From contig OX940868.1 in assembly GCA_954871525.1 (NCBI GenBank), forward strand, positions 21,199,056 through 21,263,055: a stretch of DNA of 64,000 nt. The letters run 5' to 3'. Shown piece after piece: positions 51,552 to 64,000 of this stretch; position 1 is the stretch's first letter, and every line of letters starts with the position of its first letter. The DNA comes from Parietaria judaica (taxonomy: Eukaryota; Streptophyta; Magnoliopsida; Rosales; Urticaceae). A program made the position numbers and the translations under genes. The notes below the pieces were generated by a model. It searched no databases and was not told where the DNA came from. It saw only the letters and a list, made by a program, of their open reading frames with translations.

Positions 51552-51855
51552 GGAAACTTCATAAAACATCCCTCAAAACACCATAAATTATTTTACTACA
51601 CCTCAAAACATCATAATTGGAAATAGATCCTTTTCAAATTTGTAATACAAAAATACTCTTTCAAAATTACATATTGTGTCCTGAAAAATGGACATATTGC
51701 CTCCTGAAAAATGGACAAGTCGCGTCCGAAAAAATGGACACAAATAAGGGTATTTTGGTACATAAAATTTAAAAAGGATGTATTTCCAATTATGATGTTT
51801 TGAGGTGTAGTAAAATAATTTGTGATGTTTTGAGGGATGTTTTATGAAGTTTCCC
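51552..51855. mobile_element. MITE with long inverted ends and a 9-bp TSD
   Basis: About 80 bases at each end are inverted repeats (left GGAAACTTCATAAAACATCC, right complement GGGAAACTTCATAAAACATC), including CCTCAAAACA-type phrases. AATTGAATA is repeated exactly outside (51543-51551 and 51856-51864). The centre has three diverged copies of CCTGAAAAATGGACA. Probably Mutator-like on TSD length. Confidence 0.85.
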
Positions 51856-51864
51856 AATTGAATA

Positions 51865-52175
51865 GACAAACTATATCTTAGTAATTGTTGAAAAAGAAAC
51901 TAAAATGTTTATATATATAAATATATAGCAATTTTACAAATAAAAAACTATATGTTAGCAATTTAACATTTTTTTTATTGGGAGATTATATAATAAAGGA
52001 TTAGTGATGCATTATTTTTTTTTTTACTAATTAGATGAAGAAATAAATAACCCTTGTATTTTCACTTATTATATATATGTTTGGCTCCATCTGTTTTTTT
52101 TTATATATATATATACTAATTAAAGTGAATAACTTTTAGTCTTAAACACCTTGTTTTAATTTTCCAAGTCCTAAA
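51865..52175. other. AT-rich spacer
   Basis: No feature beyond short AT runs (52092-52114). Confidence 0.5.
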
Positions 52176-52184
52176 TAAATTAAA

Positions 52185-52652
52185 GGGTTAATGACGGCAA
52201 AAATATCCAAAGTTTGGTAAAAAACCCCTCGGGTACCCAAAGTTTAAAAGTGGTGGCAAAAATACCCAAAGTCACATTTGGGGAGTTGACCACTTCATTC
52301 TTGTAACGCCATTAACTTACCCAATAACTCTGGCCACGTGGAAAAATATGTTTCGTTAAGTGTAATAATTAGAGGTTCAATTAGTTGTATTAAATAGTAT
52401 TACTTAGGGGTTTAATTCACTGTTTTCTCGTAAACGAGGCTGATGTGGGCTTGTCAACGTGGAAAAAATTGTTCTGTCGGCAACCCACGTTTGTCTGTGT
52501 GGTCATAGTTAACATGTAAATTAACGGTGTTACAAGATTGGAGCGGTCAACTCCCCAAATATGAGTTTGGGTATTTTTACCACCATTTTTAAACTCTGGG
52601 TACCCGAGGGGTTCTTTGACCAAACTTTGGGTATTTTTGCCATTATTAACCC
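52185..52652. mobile_element. Mutator-like element with a perfect 9-bp TSD
   Basis: Left end GGGTTAATGACGGCAAAAAT and right complement GGGTTAATAATGGCAAAAAT continue as inverted arms of about 100 bases (both contain CCCCTCGGGTACCC). TAAATTAAA is repeated exactly outside (52176-52184 and 52653-52661). 468 bp, no coding capacity. Confidence 0.9.
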
Positions 52653-52661
52653 TAAATTAAA

Positions 52662-53941
52662 ATATAGATAGTGATGCTTTAACAATATATAATCATTGCA
52701 TTCGTCATTGTAAATATAGCCGCAACGTCGCTTTCGCTAATGATCAACAATCGCTTCCATGATCATGCAGACATCTTCTTGATCATGATCAAGTTAAAAA
52801 TTTAATTATTTAATGTAATTGCTAAACACATAATAAGTCTTTGAATTCCAAATACCAAAAAAACTATAAGGAACATTACTAGCTAGATATCACCGATTTC
52901 GTATTTTTATCCTTATATCACACCTTTTCGTTATAAAGCGATTTCGTCACACCTTTAATTTTATTTTATTTTTAATATCTTGAAGTAACCCTCCGCTTTG
53001 TACGTTTTTCTTTTCTTGTCAAAACACCATAATACCCTGGAAGAAAACTAGGCTAATTTTTTAAGAGGTAAAAACAAAAATACAAAATCAAATGCCAAGT
53101 AAAAACAACAATTCAAAATATAAGAGTTATATAGGAACAAAGCTAGGCTAATTTTTTTAAAGAGGTTTTTTTAAGTTCACTAAATCAAAGCTTTATAAGT
53201 TACTAAACACAAGTTTAAATTCTTCATATATGAAGTATAAACTCAAAATTGAAGGAAAAGATATTTCGATGGGAGCTATATAGGAACGATAATATAATGT
53301 GGAGAGTGTGATACAATCATTTTACAAAGTAGAAAACAAAAAATGTAAAGCGATCAATGACCTTAAGTAACATTAACCCAAATGATAAATATTAGTTTGA
53401 CCATAAATATCATAATCTCATAATAAAATGGAACCACTCCAAAACCCTAACAAACACATAAAATCAAACCATGCTCCTAGTATCCAAACATTGCCATTAC
53501 TATTTAGAAGTAAATAGGAACAAAAACACACAATTAAACACACTTGCCTCATTGTCATACATCATTATTCTACTCTCTTAGATTATATCGCTCTCTCTCT
53601 CTCTCGCTCTCGCACGTGTGATCATGCAAAAGAGAATCTCAAGAAACATGAGTCACCACGAAAATTCATATATATATATATATATATACACGCACACATA
53701 TACATATACGTATATATATACCAAAAACCAATATCAACTTTGTCTCAAATTTGGTTGATAAAGAATCTTCATACAGCTAGACATTTAGCTGGCAAATAAC
53801 CCCCATAATGCCCACACCAAATAAACCCTAAAAAACAAATCAATTATCAATTAAATTATTTAAAAAAATAAAAGCCAGTTGTTTTTCTTGCATTTTCTAC
53901 TATACTTGCATATTGACATGAGATTTGGATCATGAGTATGC
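52662..53941. other. Intergenic DNA upstream of the small basic-protein gene
   Basis: AT-rich, with a CT-rich run (53588-53613) and (AT)/(AC) runs at 53670-53715. No other gene seen. Confidence 0.45.
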
Positions 53942-53951
53942 TATATAAATA
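53942..53951 (+). promoter_or_regulatory. TATA box of the small basic-protein gene
   Basis: TATATAAATA, 109 bases before the ATG at 54060. The intervening leader is C/A-rich (CAATTCTTCCAAGCAAAAAG) and lacks upstream ATGs in good context except within CATGAG-type sequence further up. This is a plausible plant promoter layout. Confidence 0.65.
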
Positions 53952-54059
53952 GTCCAAGGACTCTGCCAAGTGACCATATCCATATATATCCAATTCTTCC
54001 AAGCAAAAAGACAAAGACTTTGATATTTGGAAAATCTCTACAACAAAAATTAGAAGACC

Positions 54060-54260
54060 ATGAATTACAACAAGGTCGTTGATGTATCAGAAGGTGCAAG
54101 GATCAAGAGCTCTCACGGAAAACGGAAGCCGCTGCCGAGGAGAGGCCAAATAAAGACGAGAATAGCGGCGTCGGCGATCAGCTCGATCGTCTCCGTGCTG
54201 TCCCGAGCTTCGTCGGAGAACAAGCGCCGTTGCCGGAGAGCCTATCCCGAGAGATTTTGA
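54060..54260 (+). CDS. Small basic protein, 66 aa, unknown function
   Basis: Single-exon frame, GC-richer than its surroundings, with a TATA box and short leader upstream. Rich in Arg/Lys/Ser. The segment KPLPRRGQIKTRI then AASAISSIVSVLSRASS looks like a conserved core: a basic stretch followed by an amphipathic or hydrophobic helix. I recall similar short plant-specific proteins (possibly the PIRSF031279 group), but I cannot confirm the family. No signal peptide. It could be nuclear or peripheral-membrane, which is inference. The start is the first ATG after the TATA box. Confidence 0.65.
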   Translation: MNYNKVVDVSEGARIKSSHGKRKPLPRRGQIKTRIAASAISSIVSVLSRASSENKRRCRRAYPERF

Positions 54261-57135
54261 AACAACTGTTAGGATTTATGTATAACGTGAGCTTGTTATA
54301 TTATCAGTCTCTTTGTTATCTTTATAATATTACGTTGACTGACTTTTCAATATTCTTCTGCCTCTCATATATATATATATATATTATATAAAGAAAACGA
54401 CATTAGAATATCAGATTGTAACGAATCCATGAACATTAAAAATGGTATAAGAGAGTAAACGACACAAAGAGACATGAGAAGCAGATAGAGAACGACAAGG
54501 AAAGAAACGATATAATTTTCAATTAAATACACAATATTGGAAACGACGTGAGTGACGAAAACGACAAAAAAAAGTCAAAACGACATTGGCTCCACAATTA
54601 CCAATATGATCACGAGAAGGCAGAAGATAAACAGCAACAAAAAATAAAGTTTAAAATTATAAGACAACAAGATCACGTGTAAGTTTTAACTATTGATATG
54701 TAAAACGACAATTGTTTGGAATGAAATAATATGAAAATAATGTAGAAAATAATGTCCAAAAATTAATAATAAAAAACTTGTTTGCTATCTTTTGCAATTA
54801 ATTAATATATATATATATATATGTATGTATATACACACACACATATGTTATTGGGTTTTCTGGTATCAATTTATTAAAAAATTACATGTTAAACCCTTCT
54901 TAAGTCTAGATGACTGGTGAAAAAGCAAAACTTTCTCAACAACAAAAAACATGTGAATGCAATAAAAAAAGTAAGAATACAATGATTTCATATTTTTTCC
55001 AATGTATTTAAAATTAAAAAGTAACCCACAAAAACAAAACAAAAAAGACCACTTCAACGTTCAATTCTTTCAAACTATCTTTTATGATTATTAAATTTCC
55101 CGGAAAAGCTTAAAATATTAGCTTTTGATCGGTTACTTTTGTTTCATTCTACTCCCCCTTTGTGTCTAGATGCTTCACTTCTGAACCCGTATTCATTATC
55201 TTGTCTTATTAGTCACAAGAAGCTTAGAAGCATGATGAAACATCTAATATTATCACTGTATACTGTATGAACTTTTATAAATTAATAAGATTAAGATAAA
55301 AAAAAATATTATATTATCGAATTTATTAATTTATCGAAGTAAAAATTAAACTACGTTAATATAATTGGAATCAGAAAAAATTATTAATTAATCGAAGTAT
55401 TAATTTATCGAGTTTAAAATTTATTGAGGTTCTAAATATTATAATATTTATATGACAAATCCTCTTATTTTGTTGGGAAAAAAAAGTCACAGATTTACGA
55501 TTGTGTCCATGATTGGTCATCGGTAACTTTCTCCCACTAAACAACACTTTTGTGTGAAATTGATAGTGATATTTCAATTCAATACCATTCCCAAACTCAA
55601 TCACGTGCATCACTATCAAATCAAATGCCAAGTTATCAAATTGATCGCTATTGGTGATCGGATTAAAGAAACGAAGCTGTCATTTTCAATATTTGGTTCT
55701 TTAAATTTCTTAATCTTTCAATTCATTTCTTTTTGACGGGATTGTGTCGAAATTTAAAACAATAATGATTTTTTTTTGTTACGGAGTAGTTAAAACTTAA
55801 AACTAATCTACTTAAAACTTAAAACTAATCTACTTGAGTATTTTATACTTTTTCGTAATACCGACATTAAGGCTTATAGTTGTCATTATGTATTTTTGTA
55901 TAGCGCTAAGCTTGCTAAGAAAAAGATCGAGCTTGAAAATTTTAACTGACAAACTTTGTTTAAAATTATGATTATGATTGATTGAGATTTCCAAACATCA
56001 AGTGGAGGTTCTTTATACACTAATAATGAACTACTATAATCCTTAAAGCAATTTTCCAGTTTCATTTTCTGCGATTAATGTGTCGGTTAATCCCTAACAA
56101 TTTTTGCATCCCTAATTGTGTTAGTTAAAAACAAAATCAATATTTCATTACAATTATGATTCTACGGTTTGATTTTTTTTTTTGGATGAACAGATTGAAT
56201 TTATTAGCTATAGAATTAGAAACATATTGCCAAATATGGATTTCTTGGGCATCTTTAATTTACTACATAACACAAGTTTATTAAAACAAGAGAACAAGCT
56301 TCCAAAGAAATACTTAGCCAATATTCTACAATTTGTAAATTAAATAAAAAGATGTTCTAGTTGGGCAAGTAAAAAGGGCAAAGGCTTTGTTGCTTGGCTG
56401 GCTCTTCTCATTTGTATTCTAATTTATATTTTGAATTAGAGATGTTGCTGTTGTTGTTGTATTAGTCAAATACAAGAGTCAATGTTAATTACCACCAATA
56501 ATGAGAATTATTTTCTTTCTTTCCATTTTCTAAAAAGCTAATTTAAGTTGCATATCTCTCTCTCTCTCAAAATAACTTGTTGCTCACTATTTTTGTCCCA
56601 AAATATCTAAAGTATGTTCAAATTTATAATTATATTTTACCTAACAAAACAAGGATAATAAACAAATAACGAGAAAGTTTAGTTACTTAACACGTCATAT
56701 GACCTAAGAACAGGGAAGCTCCCAACACTTAACACGAGCTGGTTAAATTAATCAAACTTTTAATTAAAGGACATAACTGTTTTAATTGAATATAATCAGC
56801 GTGTCTTATATTTCTAGCTTGTTTAAACTTTAATAAAGACATGCTTCAATTCAACGATCTAGTGGAAATGTATTTGACCATGACTTCTCAACTAATTATT
56901 AAAGTTTAAAGTCAAAATTGAGACATTTGTTGTTGACATATTAAGGAAGTAGTTGAATATTAAGAAAGAAAAAAGAGACACCCCTTAAGGTATGAAGTCA
57001 TTAATGCATGTGCTTTTTTCGTTTGAAAGCTCTCCACGGGCCCCTCTAATCCATGTTTTTGGTAGGCATAAATATCCGTGCTCATTCCGACTCCGACGGG
57101 CTGATCGGCGCGCAACCCGCCCACAAAATTTTGGT
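54261..57135. other. Long AT-rich intergenic stretch
   Basis: Nothing gene-like. (AT)n and (AC)n microsatellites lie at 54369-54386 and 54806-54844. A 22-base tandem repeat (CTACTTAAAACTTAAAACTAAT-like) lies near 55790-55833, and a CT run near 56555. Short open frames (for example 54866-55057 minus, 55371-55631 minus) have no supporting features. Confidence 0.5.
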
Positions 57136-57143
57136 CTTATTAG

Positions 57144-57309
57144 CAGTGGCGGAAGCAGGGGGGTGGGCAGGGGTGTTGAAACCACCCCCTTAATTTCTTT
57201 TTTTGTACTTTTTTACCCCAGTTTTATTTTTTTTTTATTATTTTATCCTTAAATTTCACTAAAATTTAATCTTAGCCACCCCCGAATATAATTTCTGGTT
57301 CCGCCACTG
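57144..57309. mobile_element. hAT-type MITE (CAGTGGCGGAAGC ends), perfect 8-bp TSD
   Basis: CAGTGGCGGAAGCAGGGG at the left and the complement CAGTGGCGGAACCAGAAAT at the right, with CTTATTAG repeated exactly outside (57136-57143 and 57310-57317). 166 bp. Same terminal family as 27563-28346. Confidence 0.92.
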
Positions 57310-57481
57310 CTTATTAGACAAAAGCTAATTTTGTGTCTAATTTATTAAGAACATTTGAAAAAAGTTATAAAAGAACTCACTTCTATACATACATTATATG
57401 GAAGTTATTATCATAAGCTCGTGAATTATAAAAGCATCATTCTGCAACGTTTACTGATGAAAGTGGATTATTATTGTCGTC

Positions 57482-57675
57482 CAGGGCCGGCCCTCGCTAT
57501 ATGCAAGCAAGGCGGGCGCTTAGGGCCTCGAAATTTTAAGGACCTCAATTTTATTAGATATATTGTTGCATACTTAATTATATATAAACAAAAATTAATT
57601 TTTAAATACGTTATGGGTTTAAGAGCTCCAAATTTTTTTACATCCGACTAAAAACGATGAGCTCAGGGCCGGCCA
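57482..57675. mobile_element. hAT-type MITE (CAGGGCCGGCCC ends)
   Basis: Left end CAGGGCCGGCCCTCGC; right end, read inward, TGGCCGGCCCTGAGC. Flanks TTGTCGTC and ATGTCGTC (57474-57481 and 57676-57683) agree in 7 of 8 bases. 194 bp, non-coding. Related to 35965-36164. Confidence 0.75.
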
Positions 57676-57683
57676 ATGTCGTC

Positions 57684-59342
57684 ACACACCGAATAATAAC
57701 TTTGCTATAACTATTAATTCATATTTATATATAAATCGTTTATATTTCTTACTCATTTTTTAAGGCTAATTTGATCTGATATTTTATATTTGTTTTGGGC
57801 TAAGTCTTATTTTTCTAATATTTTTTTTCTGATAATTTTTTTTTTCCTAATAGTTTATACTTTATGATTTATACCAACTGAAAAAAAGTCATGTTTGTTT
57901 AGGTTCAACCCACCTGAATTGACACAAATTTTGATGAGTTAAATTGAGTCAACGGAGTAAAACATTGGTTGATGTTTGTCTTTGACTTTTGTTTCAGTAA
58001 ATGAGGTAAAAATGTGTAATTTTGAATTTCGATAAGCGAGCATTGTGGATTTTGTATAAAAATTTGAAAACAACTGATTTTTTTTTATTTGAACTAAAAA
58101 GGAAAATGTGAAAATAGGGATATTTCCAATGTCTATTATTATTGATAACATACATGCACATTTAATTCATACACGTAAGTAAACTCCAATTGTTAAACTA
58201 ATTTTGATGATTAACGCACTAATTTCTAATTAATAGGCTTAAAATAGAACGAGATAGAGCTCCGCACGACTAATTTTTCAAGAAAAGCAGACGAAATGTA
58301 TTATTACAAACGACACTTATATAGCTGCTAGCTAGCTTGTGGGCCCCACTACGAGCTAACAAATTACCACAACTCAAGGAAGGTGGGACCAATTAAAATA
58401 TATACGTGTCAGCAAAATTATGTTAAAATATTTTTTTTATTAAGATTCTAAATGAATTATATATTTGTGCAAATTGTCTCTTGAATTTTAAGTTTTAATC
58501 CAAATATCCTCTAAACTTATAAATAAAAACCTATTGCTCCTTATACTTAAAGAAAAATTGTTGAAAATTTTAGCTCGTTTAGAATACATAATTTATTGAA
58601 ATTTCTCTTTCAAATAATTAGCGAATAAAATAAATTTATTAGATCATATGAGCATTAATAAACAATTGACGGATTGATAAAGTGAAAATTCTAAATAAAA
58701 TTAACATATTTGATAAAATTATTTAAAAAAAAGTTATATTTTGAGATTTTTTTCGTATATTTAACATATAATTTACGATTTACGAGTTTGATTCATTTTT
58801 GTAAAAAATTAAAATTTACTGACGAAATACGAAATTCAATTTTTTAGATAGTTTATCGGAAAGATGTTAATTAATCATCATCAAATATAAATAAAAAAAT
58901 TCTAACTGAATCTAGTTGATTAAAAAAGTTGAAACCAAAGAATGAAGAACACACGTAAGCTTTGTTAATTACTAATTAATTCCTCAATATTACACGCTTC
59001 TAGGATCTTAATCTTTATCGCCTTCTGTCACCGTCAAACACGCTATTATTTAATTATTTATTTAAATAATTAATTTTTTTGCCATTTTCATTTCCTCTTT
59101 CTCTGAAACCAAACAAAACACTCTCTTCACTGTTCCCATCGAAAAGCGCACACCTCCACTACACGACAAAAATACATACATGCATATACACCTGCTGCAA
59201 CCTATAGATACACTCTCAGCTCTACGACCTGGCTGCAACATTGCATGCCTTTCTCTCTCTCTAGCCCCGTCGCCATTGTTGGAGGCTTGGAGCTTCATTG
59301 CGATTCTTTCATTTTCTGCCATTGTTGGATCTTCGGAGGAAG
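57684..59342. other. Intergenic DNA and 5' leader of the DUF604 gene
   Basis: AT-rich to about 59080, then C/T-rich, gene-like sequence that is probably the transcribed leader (TTTCATTTCCTCTTTCTCTG, CTTTCTCTCTCTCTAG). No definite TATA box chosen. No other gene. Confidence 0.45.
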
Positions 59343-61649
59343 ATGAAAGGGAGCGATGCGAACTCCATTGTCATCGTCCCGAACCCTCACGGCAGACCAG
59401 TCCCGAAGCTTCTCCTGTACTTGATGCTCTTCGTCTGCATCACGTACGTGGCCTACACGCTCCGGATCATCTCCTCCACCGCCTCGTCCTGCCATTCAGG
59501 AGATGACGTGTTCTCCGGCGAGATGAAGGAGCTCCGGAACCCTAGCGCCGGCGAGGAACGACCGGCGACGATCCACCGGCGGGAGTCGCGGGAGACGACC
59601 GACCGGACGGAGATCAAGCATGTGGTGTTCGGGATCGCGGCCTCGGCGAGCCTGTGGAAGAGGAGGAAGGAGTACATCAAGCTCTGGTTCAGGCCGAAGG
59701 CCATGCGAGGCGTGGTGTGGCTGGACTCCGCCGTCGCGGACGGCGGCGATCCGCTGCTCCCTCCGGTGAAGATCTCGAAGGACACGTCGGAGTTTCCCTA
59801 CAGGAACAAGCGCGGCCACCGGTCGGCGATTCGGATCTCGCGGATCGTGTCGGAGACGCTGCGCCTGGGGTTCGGCGACGCGCGGTGGTTCGTGATGGGC
59901 GACGACGACACGGTCTTCGTGGCCGAGAATCTGGTGCGAGTTCTGCGCAAGTACGACCACAAGCAAATGTACTACATCGGGAGCTCGTCGGAGAGCCATG
60001 TCCAGAACATCTACTTCTCGTACGCGATGGCGTACGGAGGCGGCGGCTTCGCGATCAGCCGCCCGCTCGCGGTGGCGCTCGCGGCGATGCAGGACCTGTG
60101 CCTGCGCCGCTACCCCGCGCTCTACGGCTCTGACGAGCGCATCCACGCCTGCATGGCCGAGCTCGGGGTTCCGCTCACCAGAGAAGTCGGGTTCCATCAG
60201 GTTTGTTGCTTCTCTCAAGCTCTCTGCCATTGTTGATCTTGAATTGCAGTCAGTGTTGTTGGTTGAGAGCAATCAATGAAGTTGTTAGTATTGGTAGATG
60301 AGTTTACTCATGTTTTTTGCTCTCTTTGAAATAGAATTCCATGGGTTCTTAGTGTCAATGTTCTTGTTCAAAAGGTAAAGAAAGCGGCTTTTGGGAATGA
60401 ATAGTAAGATTAGTGTCTAAAAACCCCTTAAAACCTTGCCAATATTCTTCCCAAAGACACTCGAAAGCTCACTGTGTCACAAGTTCATGGTACATTAATG
60501 TCATTGACATCACCATCCCAAGATTTCGATTCATTAGACGGTGTCGCCTCAAACCAACAATCCGGTTCTCTGTTTTCGTTGCAGTACGATGTGTATGGCA
60601 ACCTGTTCGGCCTGCTGGCGGCGCACCCGGTGGCGCCCTTCGTGTCGCTGCACCACCTGGACGTGGTGGAGCCCATCTTCCCCAACGTGACCCGTGTGGC
60701 GGCGCTCAAGCGCTTGGCCAAGCCGGCTGCGATCGACTCGGCGGCGCTGATGCAGCAGTCGATCTGCTACAGCAAGGCGAAGGAGTGGACGGTGTCAGTG
60801 TCGTGGGGGTACGCGGTGCAGGTGATACGGGGGATTGTGTCGCCCCGGGAGATGGAGATGCCGATCCGCACGTTCCTGAACTGGTACCAGAGGGAGGACT
60901 ACAAGGCCTACGCCTTCAACACCCGGCCCGTCGCCCGCAACCCGTGCCAGAAGCCCTTCGTTTTCTACTTCTCCGGAGTGGACTCCGGCCGCCGGGCGAA
61001 CCAGACGACCACCCGGTACGCAAGGCACCACGACCGCCACCCGCTCTGCACGTGGCGGATGGACGACCCGTCCGGGATCAACGAGGTCAAGGTTTTCAAG
61101 AGACCAGACCCTCAATTGTGGGACAGAGTGAGTCTCTTTCGTTTTGAAGTTTGTTATTTTTCATTAATAACCCCTCACCTTATCGTGCTGTCGCGGTTTT
61201 CTCTCTTTAATTACATATTGTAGCAATTCTTCTCCTAATCGTTAAAATTCGACGGTTTTTCGCCAAATTTTAATCCACACTATTATAACGCTTACGGAGG
61301 AAAGTGTGACGAAAAATAAAAGGGAAAGCTGCGATAATCCGCAAAGCAGGAGGACCTGATCGTAATTGTTACGGAAAATTGTGGCAAAATTACTTGAGTT
61401 AATGTTGTACTTTAATCCCGGAGTGTAAAATCCGAAGCTATAAATAATTCCTAATGTTTAAGAAAATTTCGCAAACGTTAGATACTGCGATAATCGGAAA
61501 AGGGTTTTTTGTTGTTGATGTTTAATTGTGTGTGTTTTAATTTTCAGTCGCCGAGAAGAAACTGTTGCAGGGTCATCGATTCAGGCAAGAACGGGACAAT
61601 GTTGATCGATGTTGGTGTCTGTAAAGATGGTGAAGTCACTGAATTATAA
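59343..61649 (+). CDS. DUF604 / fringe-like glycosyltransferase, 3 exons, 500 aa
   Basis: Predicted Golgi type II membrane glycosyltransferase related to fringe/GT31 enzymes; substrate unknown. Exons: 59343-60200 (286 codons), 60585-61127 and 61548-61649, phase 0 and GT-AG. Visible: a short cytosolic N-terminus, a signal-anchor (about residues 23-40, LLLYLMLFVCITYVAYTL), a stem, the metal/nucleotide-sugar DxD-type site in FVMGDDDTVF (DDD at 187-189), the glycine-rich YGGGGFAIS (231-239), and DERIHACMAELGVPLT. Exons 2-3 supply the rest of the plant DUF604 region. Exon 1 is exceptionally GC-rich against the local background, giving long shadow frames on both strands. The in-frame start at 59343 is used because the upstream extension lacks ATG. 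Appears complete. Confidence 0.92.
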
Positions 61650-62107
61650 ATGTAGGTTTTATTCTTCCATTAAAATCTATTATCATTATCCAATTTCTTC
61701 ATTTGTTCTAAGAACTTCTCATTTATGCCCTCAAAATCCAAAAAAAAAAAAAAAAAAAAACTGGGATGAAAATGATAATTGGTGTACAGTAGTGGTAGTA
61801 GTAGAGTAGACACTATACACATTCTAGTTTGGGAATCTTGTTTAATATTGTAATTTAATGTCAAGTCAAAGGTCATATTGTATTTAATTTCTTTTAATGT
61901 GGGCACAAAACTTTGGTTTAAAAGGTTACTACTTACAATACTCATGCTTTAGGAATTTGATGGTTAGATGCCATTTATGCTAATTTATTTTAATACAATT
62001 AATTGAGGCAACTTGTCTTATATATAGGTATTATATTATATAGGGCGGTCTTTTTTTTTTTAGAGATTATATAGGGTGGTCTTGAGTCTAGACACTTGAA
62101 GGATGAA

Positions 62108-62145
<38 letters not shown>

Positions 62146-63102
62146 TTTTTCATAGCATATGGGAATCATATTCCATGCCAATAGTGGTGAAATTGAAATT
62201 GAATTTACATTATATTTTTATCGAAGTGTATAATAAATATTATTGGTGGCAAAACAATGTATATAGTCAATGCTGAAATATTTTTCGTAATTTCATATTT
62301 TCTTATTTGGGAAAACTATAATTTGGTGCTTTTGGTTCTGTTTTTTATTTTAATTTTATGAAGTAAATAATGTGTATTGTCGGATTTTGATTCAACGGAG
62401 ATGACGGTCCAAATACCGTATGTATCTTTATAGTGGTAGAAACTAAAATCCGGAATCTTGGTTAAGTAACACGGATTAGTATCATTACGACAACGCGAGT
62501 CCAGAATCGAAAATGCCGGTTTTATAAAAACGGACCAGTATCATCTAAAATGGGTTTGTTGTGGTAGCTTTATTTAGTACTCAAATTTGTATTAAATGTA
62601 TCCTGATAGTATTAACTATTAATCACTTTTTTTTTTTATAACTATAACTGTATATTAGTATTCAAAAAATACAAAATATTTAAAAAATTATCCAACACTT
62701 TTTATACAAAATAATAATTATAAAAAATAGATCTCATCTCCCATTTATTAGTATTCAACATATCTATGTGAATCTGGTGATCTGATTTAATAAATAACTA
62801 AATAAAATGGGACCTTTTTCAGTACCTTTAAGGCGTTGCCACGCCATATCTCGACTCTGCCTTGTTCAATTCAATCATTCGTTTCTTTTTATAATTGGAA
62901 TTCCATTTATTAATTTTATATCGTTTCGAGGATTCTAAATTATTTCATTTTCGTGTAATTTAATTATTTATTTTGGGATTCTAAAAGTACTAGGAATTGG
63001 GTGTACAGTGTACTACATTATGTTTTTGTAGGACTCACTCACCATAAGATATTGTCGGTACATTATTACCCACATTCACCGGATAATCAAGTGCTCATGT
63101 TC

Positions 63103-63146
<44 letters not shown>

Positions 63147-64000
63147 GCTTAGTTTATTATTTATAAAAGAAATACATATCATATAGTTTATTTCTTCTGC
63201 CTAACCCATTGAAGGTTTAAAACCAACCCATTTATTAGAAGAACCTATCTTTCAATTTCAAATGAGTTGTGTAGCTCTATTCCTAATCCTATGTTCATAA
63301 TATTGATTTTTTACCAAATAAACTAATTATTTAATTATGATATATTAATGGCCCTAACAGCATAGAAGAATTAAAAGAAAAATAAACGTGACAACCAAAC
63401 ATGTCGGCAAAAAGCAGTATGACTTTGAAATATGAAAATTACATTCAAAAATTAATTTTGAGCGGAAAACCCTAACAATACCTACAAATTTTTAACACAT
63501 TTATACAATGAGTATGAATACTGATGGAGAATCGTTGACACTAATCATAGAGATTCATCCATGAGTTATCTGGTTCCTTTTATATGCTATTTATTATTTA
63601 TTATAGTTTATTATGCATTATTTGCTTTTATTCTTATCAATTACTATTGATTTGCTCGGTTGGTTTTATAATAGGAAGATTAGGTTATCTAGCTTCTTAT
63701 ATCCTATATATGTTGTATTTGAAAATCATGTAAGGGAGTTGATTATGAAATGAAAATAAGCTTTTGCTTGTGAAGTCGAGTTTTATCTCGCAAAGACGTG
63801 TTCTTCGTGTTCTTCATATCCCGCTCTACATCAAATACCCTCTGTACGGTATAATTTGTCTTTGTCATTTGATTATTTTTGAATAAAAAGTATATAAACT
63901 TAACCGACTCATATGGTAAAGTGTAAAGTAAAAAAATAACAGCGAAAATATCAAAAGTTAGACAAATATAAGGCGAAACATTTTTCATCGAATCCAAATG
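61650..64000. other. AT-rich intergenic DNA to the window end
   Basis: DUF604 3' flank with an A run (61740-61759), (AC)n(AT)n at 62108-62145 and (TTA)n at 63107-63142. No gene or bounded transposon could be supported. The frame at 63743-63997 on the minus strand is short and unsupported. Confidence 0.5.

Noticed and set aside
59496..60272. 258-codon minus-strand frame over the DUF604 gene
   Set aside because: Mirror of a very GC-rich exon; Arg/Ala/His-rich with no motif, while the plus strand has clear glycosyltransferase motifs and splice sites.
60413..61147. 244-codon alternative frame overlapping DUF604 exon 2
   Set aside because: Gly/Pro/Arg-rich out-of-frame reading of exon 2; the real frame gives the conserved sequence and splices correctly.

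Overview
This window is nuclear DNA from a seed plant, most likely a eudicot. The evidence is multi-exon genes with short GT-AG introns and plant-specific protein families (organelle-targeted TrpRS, beta-carotene hydroxylase, MPK4-type MAP kinase, DUF604 protein). GC-richer exons sit in AT-rich intergenic DNA full of small DNA transposons. The sequence does not fix a species.

I reconstructed seven multi-exon or single-exon protein genes with good support, plus one weaker small gene. Left to right they are: cytosolic HSP90 (-, 3 exons, 704 aa); an MPK4-like MAP kinase (+, 6 exons, 377 aa); a GH28 polygalacturonase-like protein (-, 5 exons, 481 aa); beta-carotene hydroxylase (+, 7 exons, 309 aa); organellar tryptophanyl-tRNA synthetase (+, 14 exons including a 22-nt micro-exon, 405 aa); a weak two-exon small gene (+); an NTF2-like plastid-type protein (-, 7 exons, about 275 aa, assembled here from exons too short to stand out as open frames); a 66-aa basic small protein (+); and a DUF604/fringe-like glycosyltransferase (+, 3 exons, 500 aa). 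These are independent housekeeping or metabolic genes. I see no operon-like or pathway cluster.

The intergenic DNA is the more unusual part. Many transposon ends could be placed to the base because terminal inverted repeats (TIRs) and target-site duplications (TSDs) are still readable. They include hAT-type elements with 8-bp TSDs (9253-9547, 10447-11038, 11413-13388, 13959-15013, 27563-28346, 35965-36164, 47446-48324, 49901-50716, 57144-57309, 57482-57675), Mutator-like elements with 9-10 bp TSDs and GGGTA-type ends (1141-1318, 11631-12880, 48813-49783, 52185-52652), a tRNA-derived SINE with a 14-bp TSD (19749-19962), a deleted LTR retrotransposon with a 5-bp TSD (32480-34653) and a probable solo LTR (26409-27427). 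The Mutator-like element at 11631 lies inside a hAT element whose relative at 47446 keeps the uninterrupted site.

Between the carotene hydroxylase and TrpRS genes, about 2.6-3 kb of flanking DNA is tandemly duplicated. The LTR element is inserted in only one copy.

I found no CRISPR array, no intact transposase or reverse transcriptase, no convincing functional tRNA or rRNA gene, and no evidence of a new multi-gene system. The most novel-looking signals are the TCGCGA-packed hAT element, the G-box-carrying nested Mutator-like element, and the 971-bp foldback.
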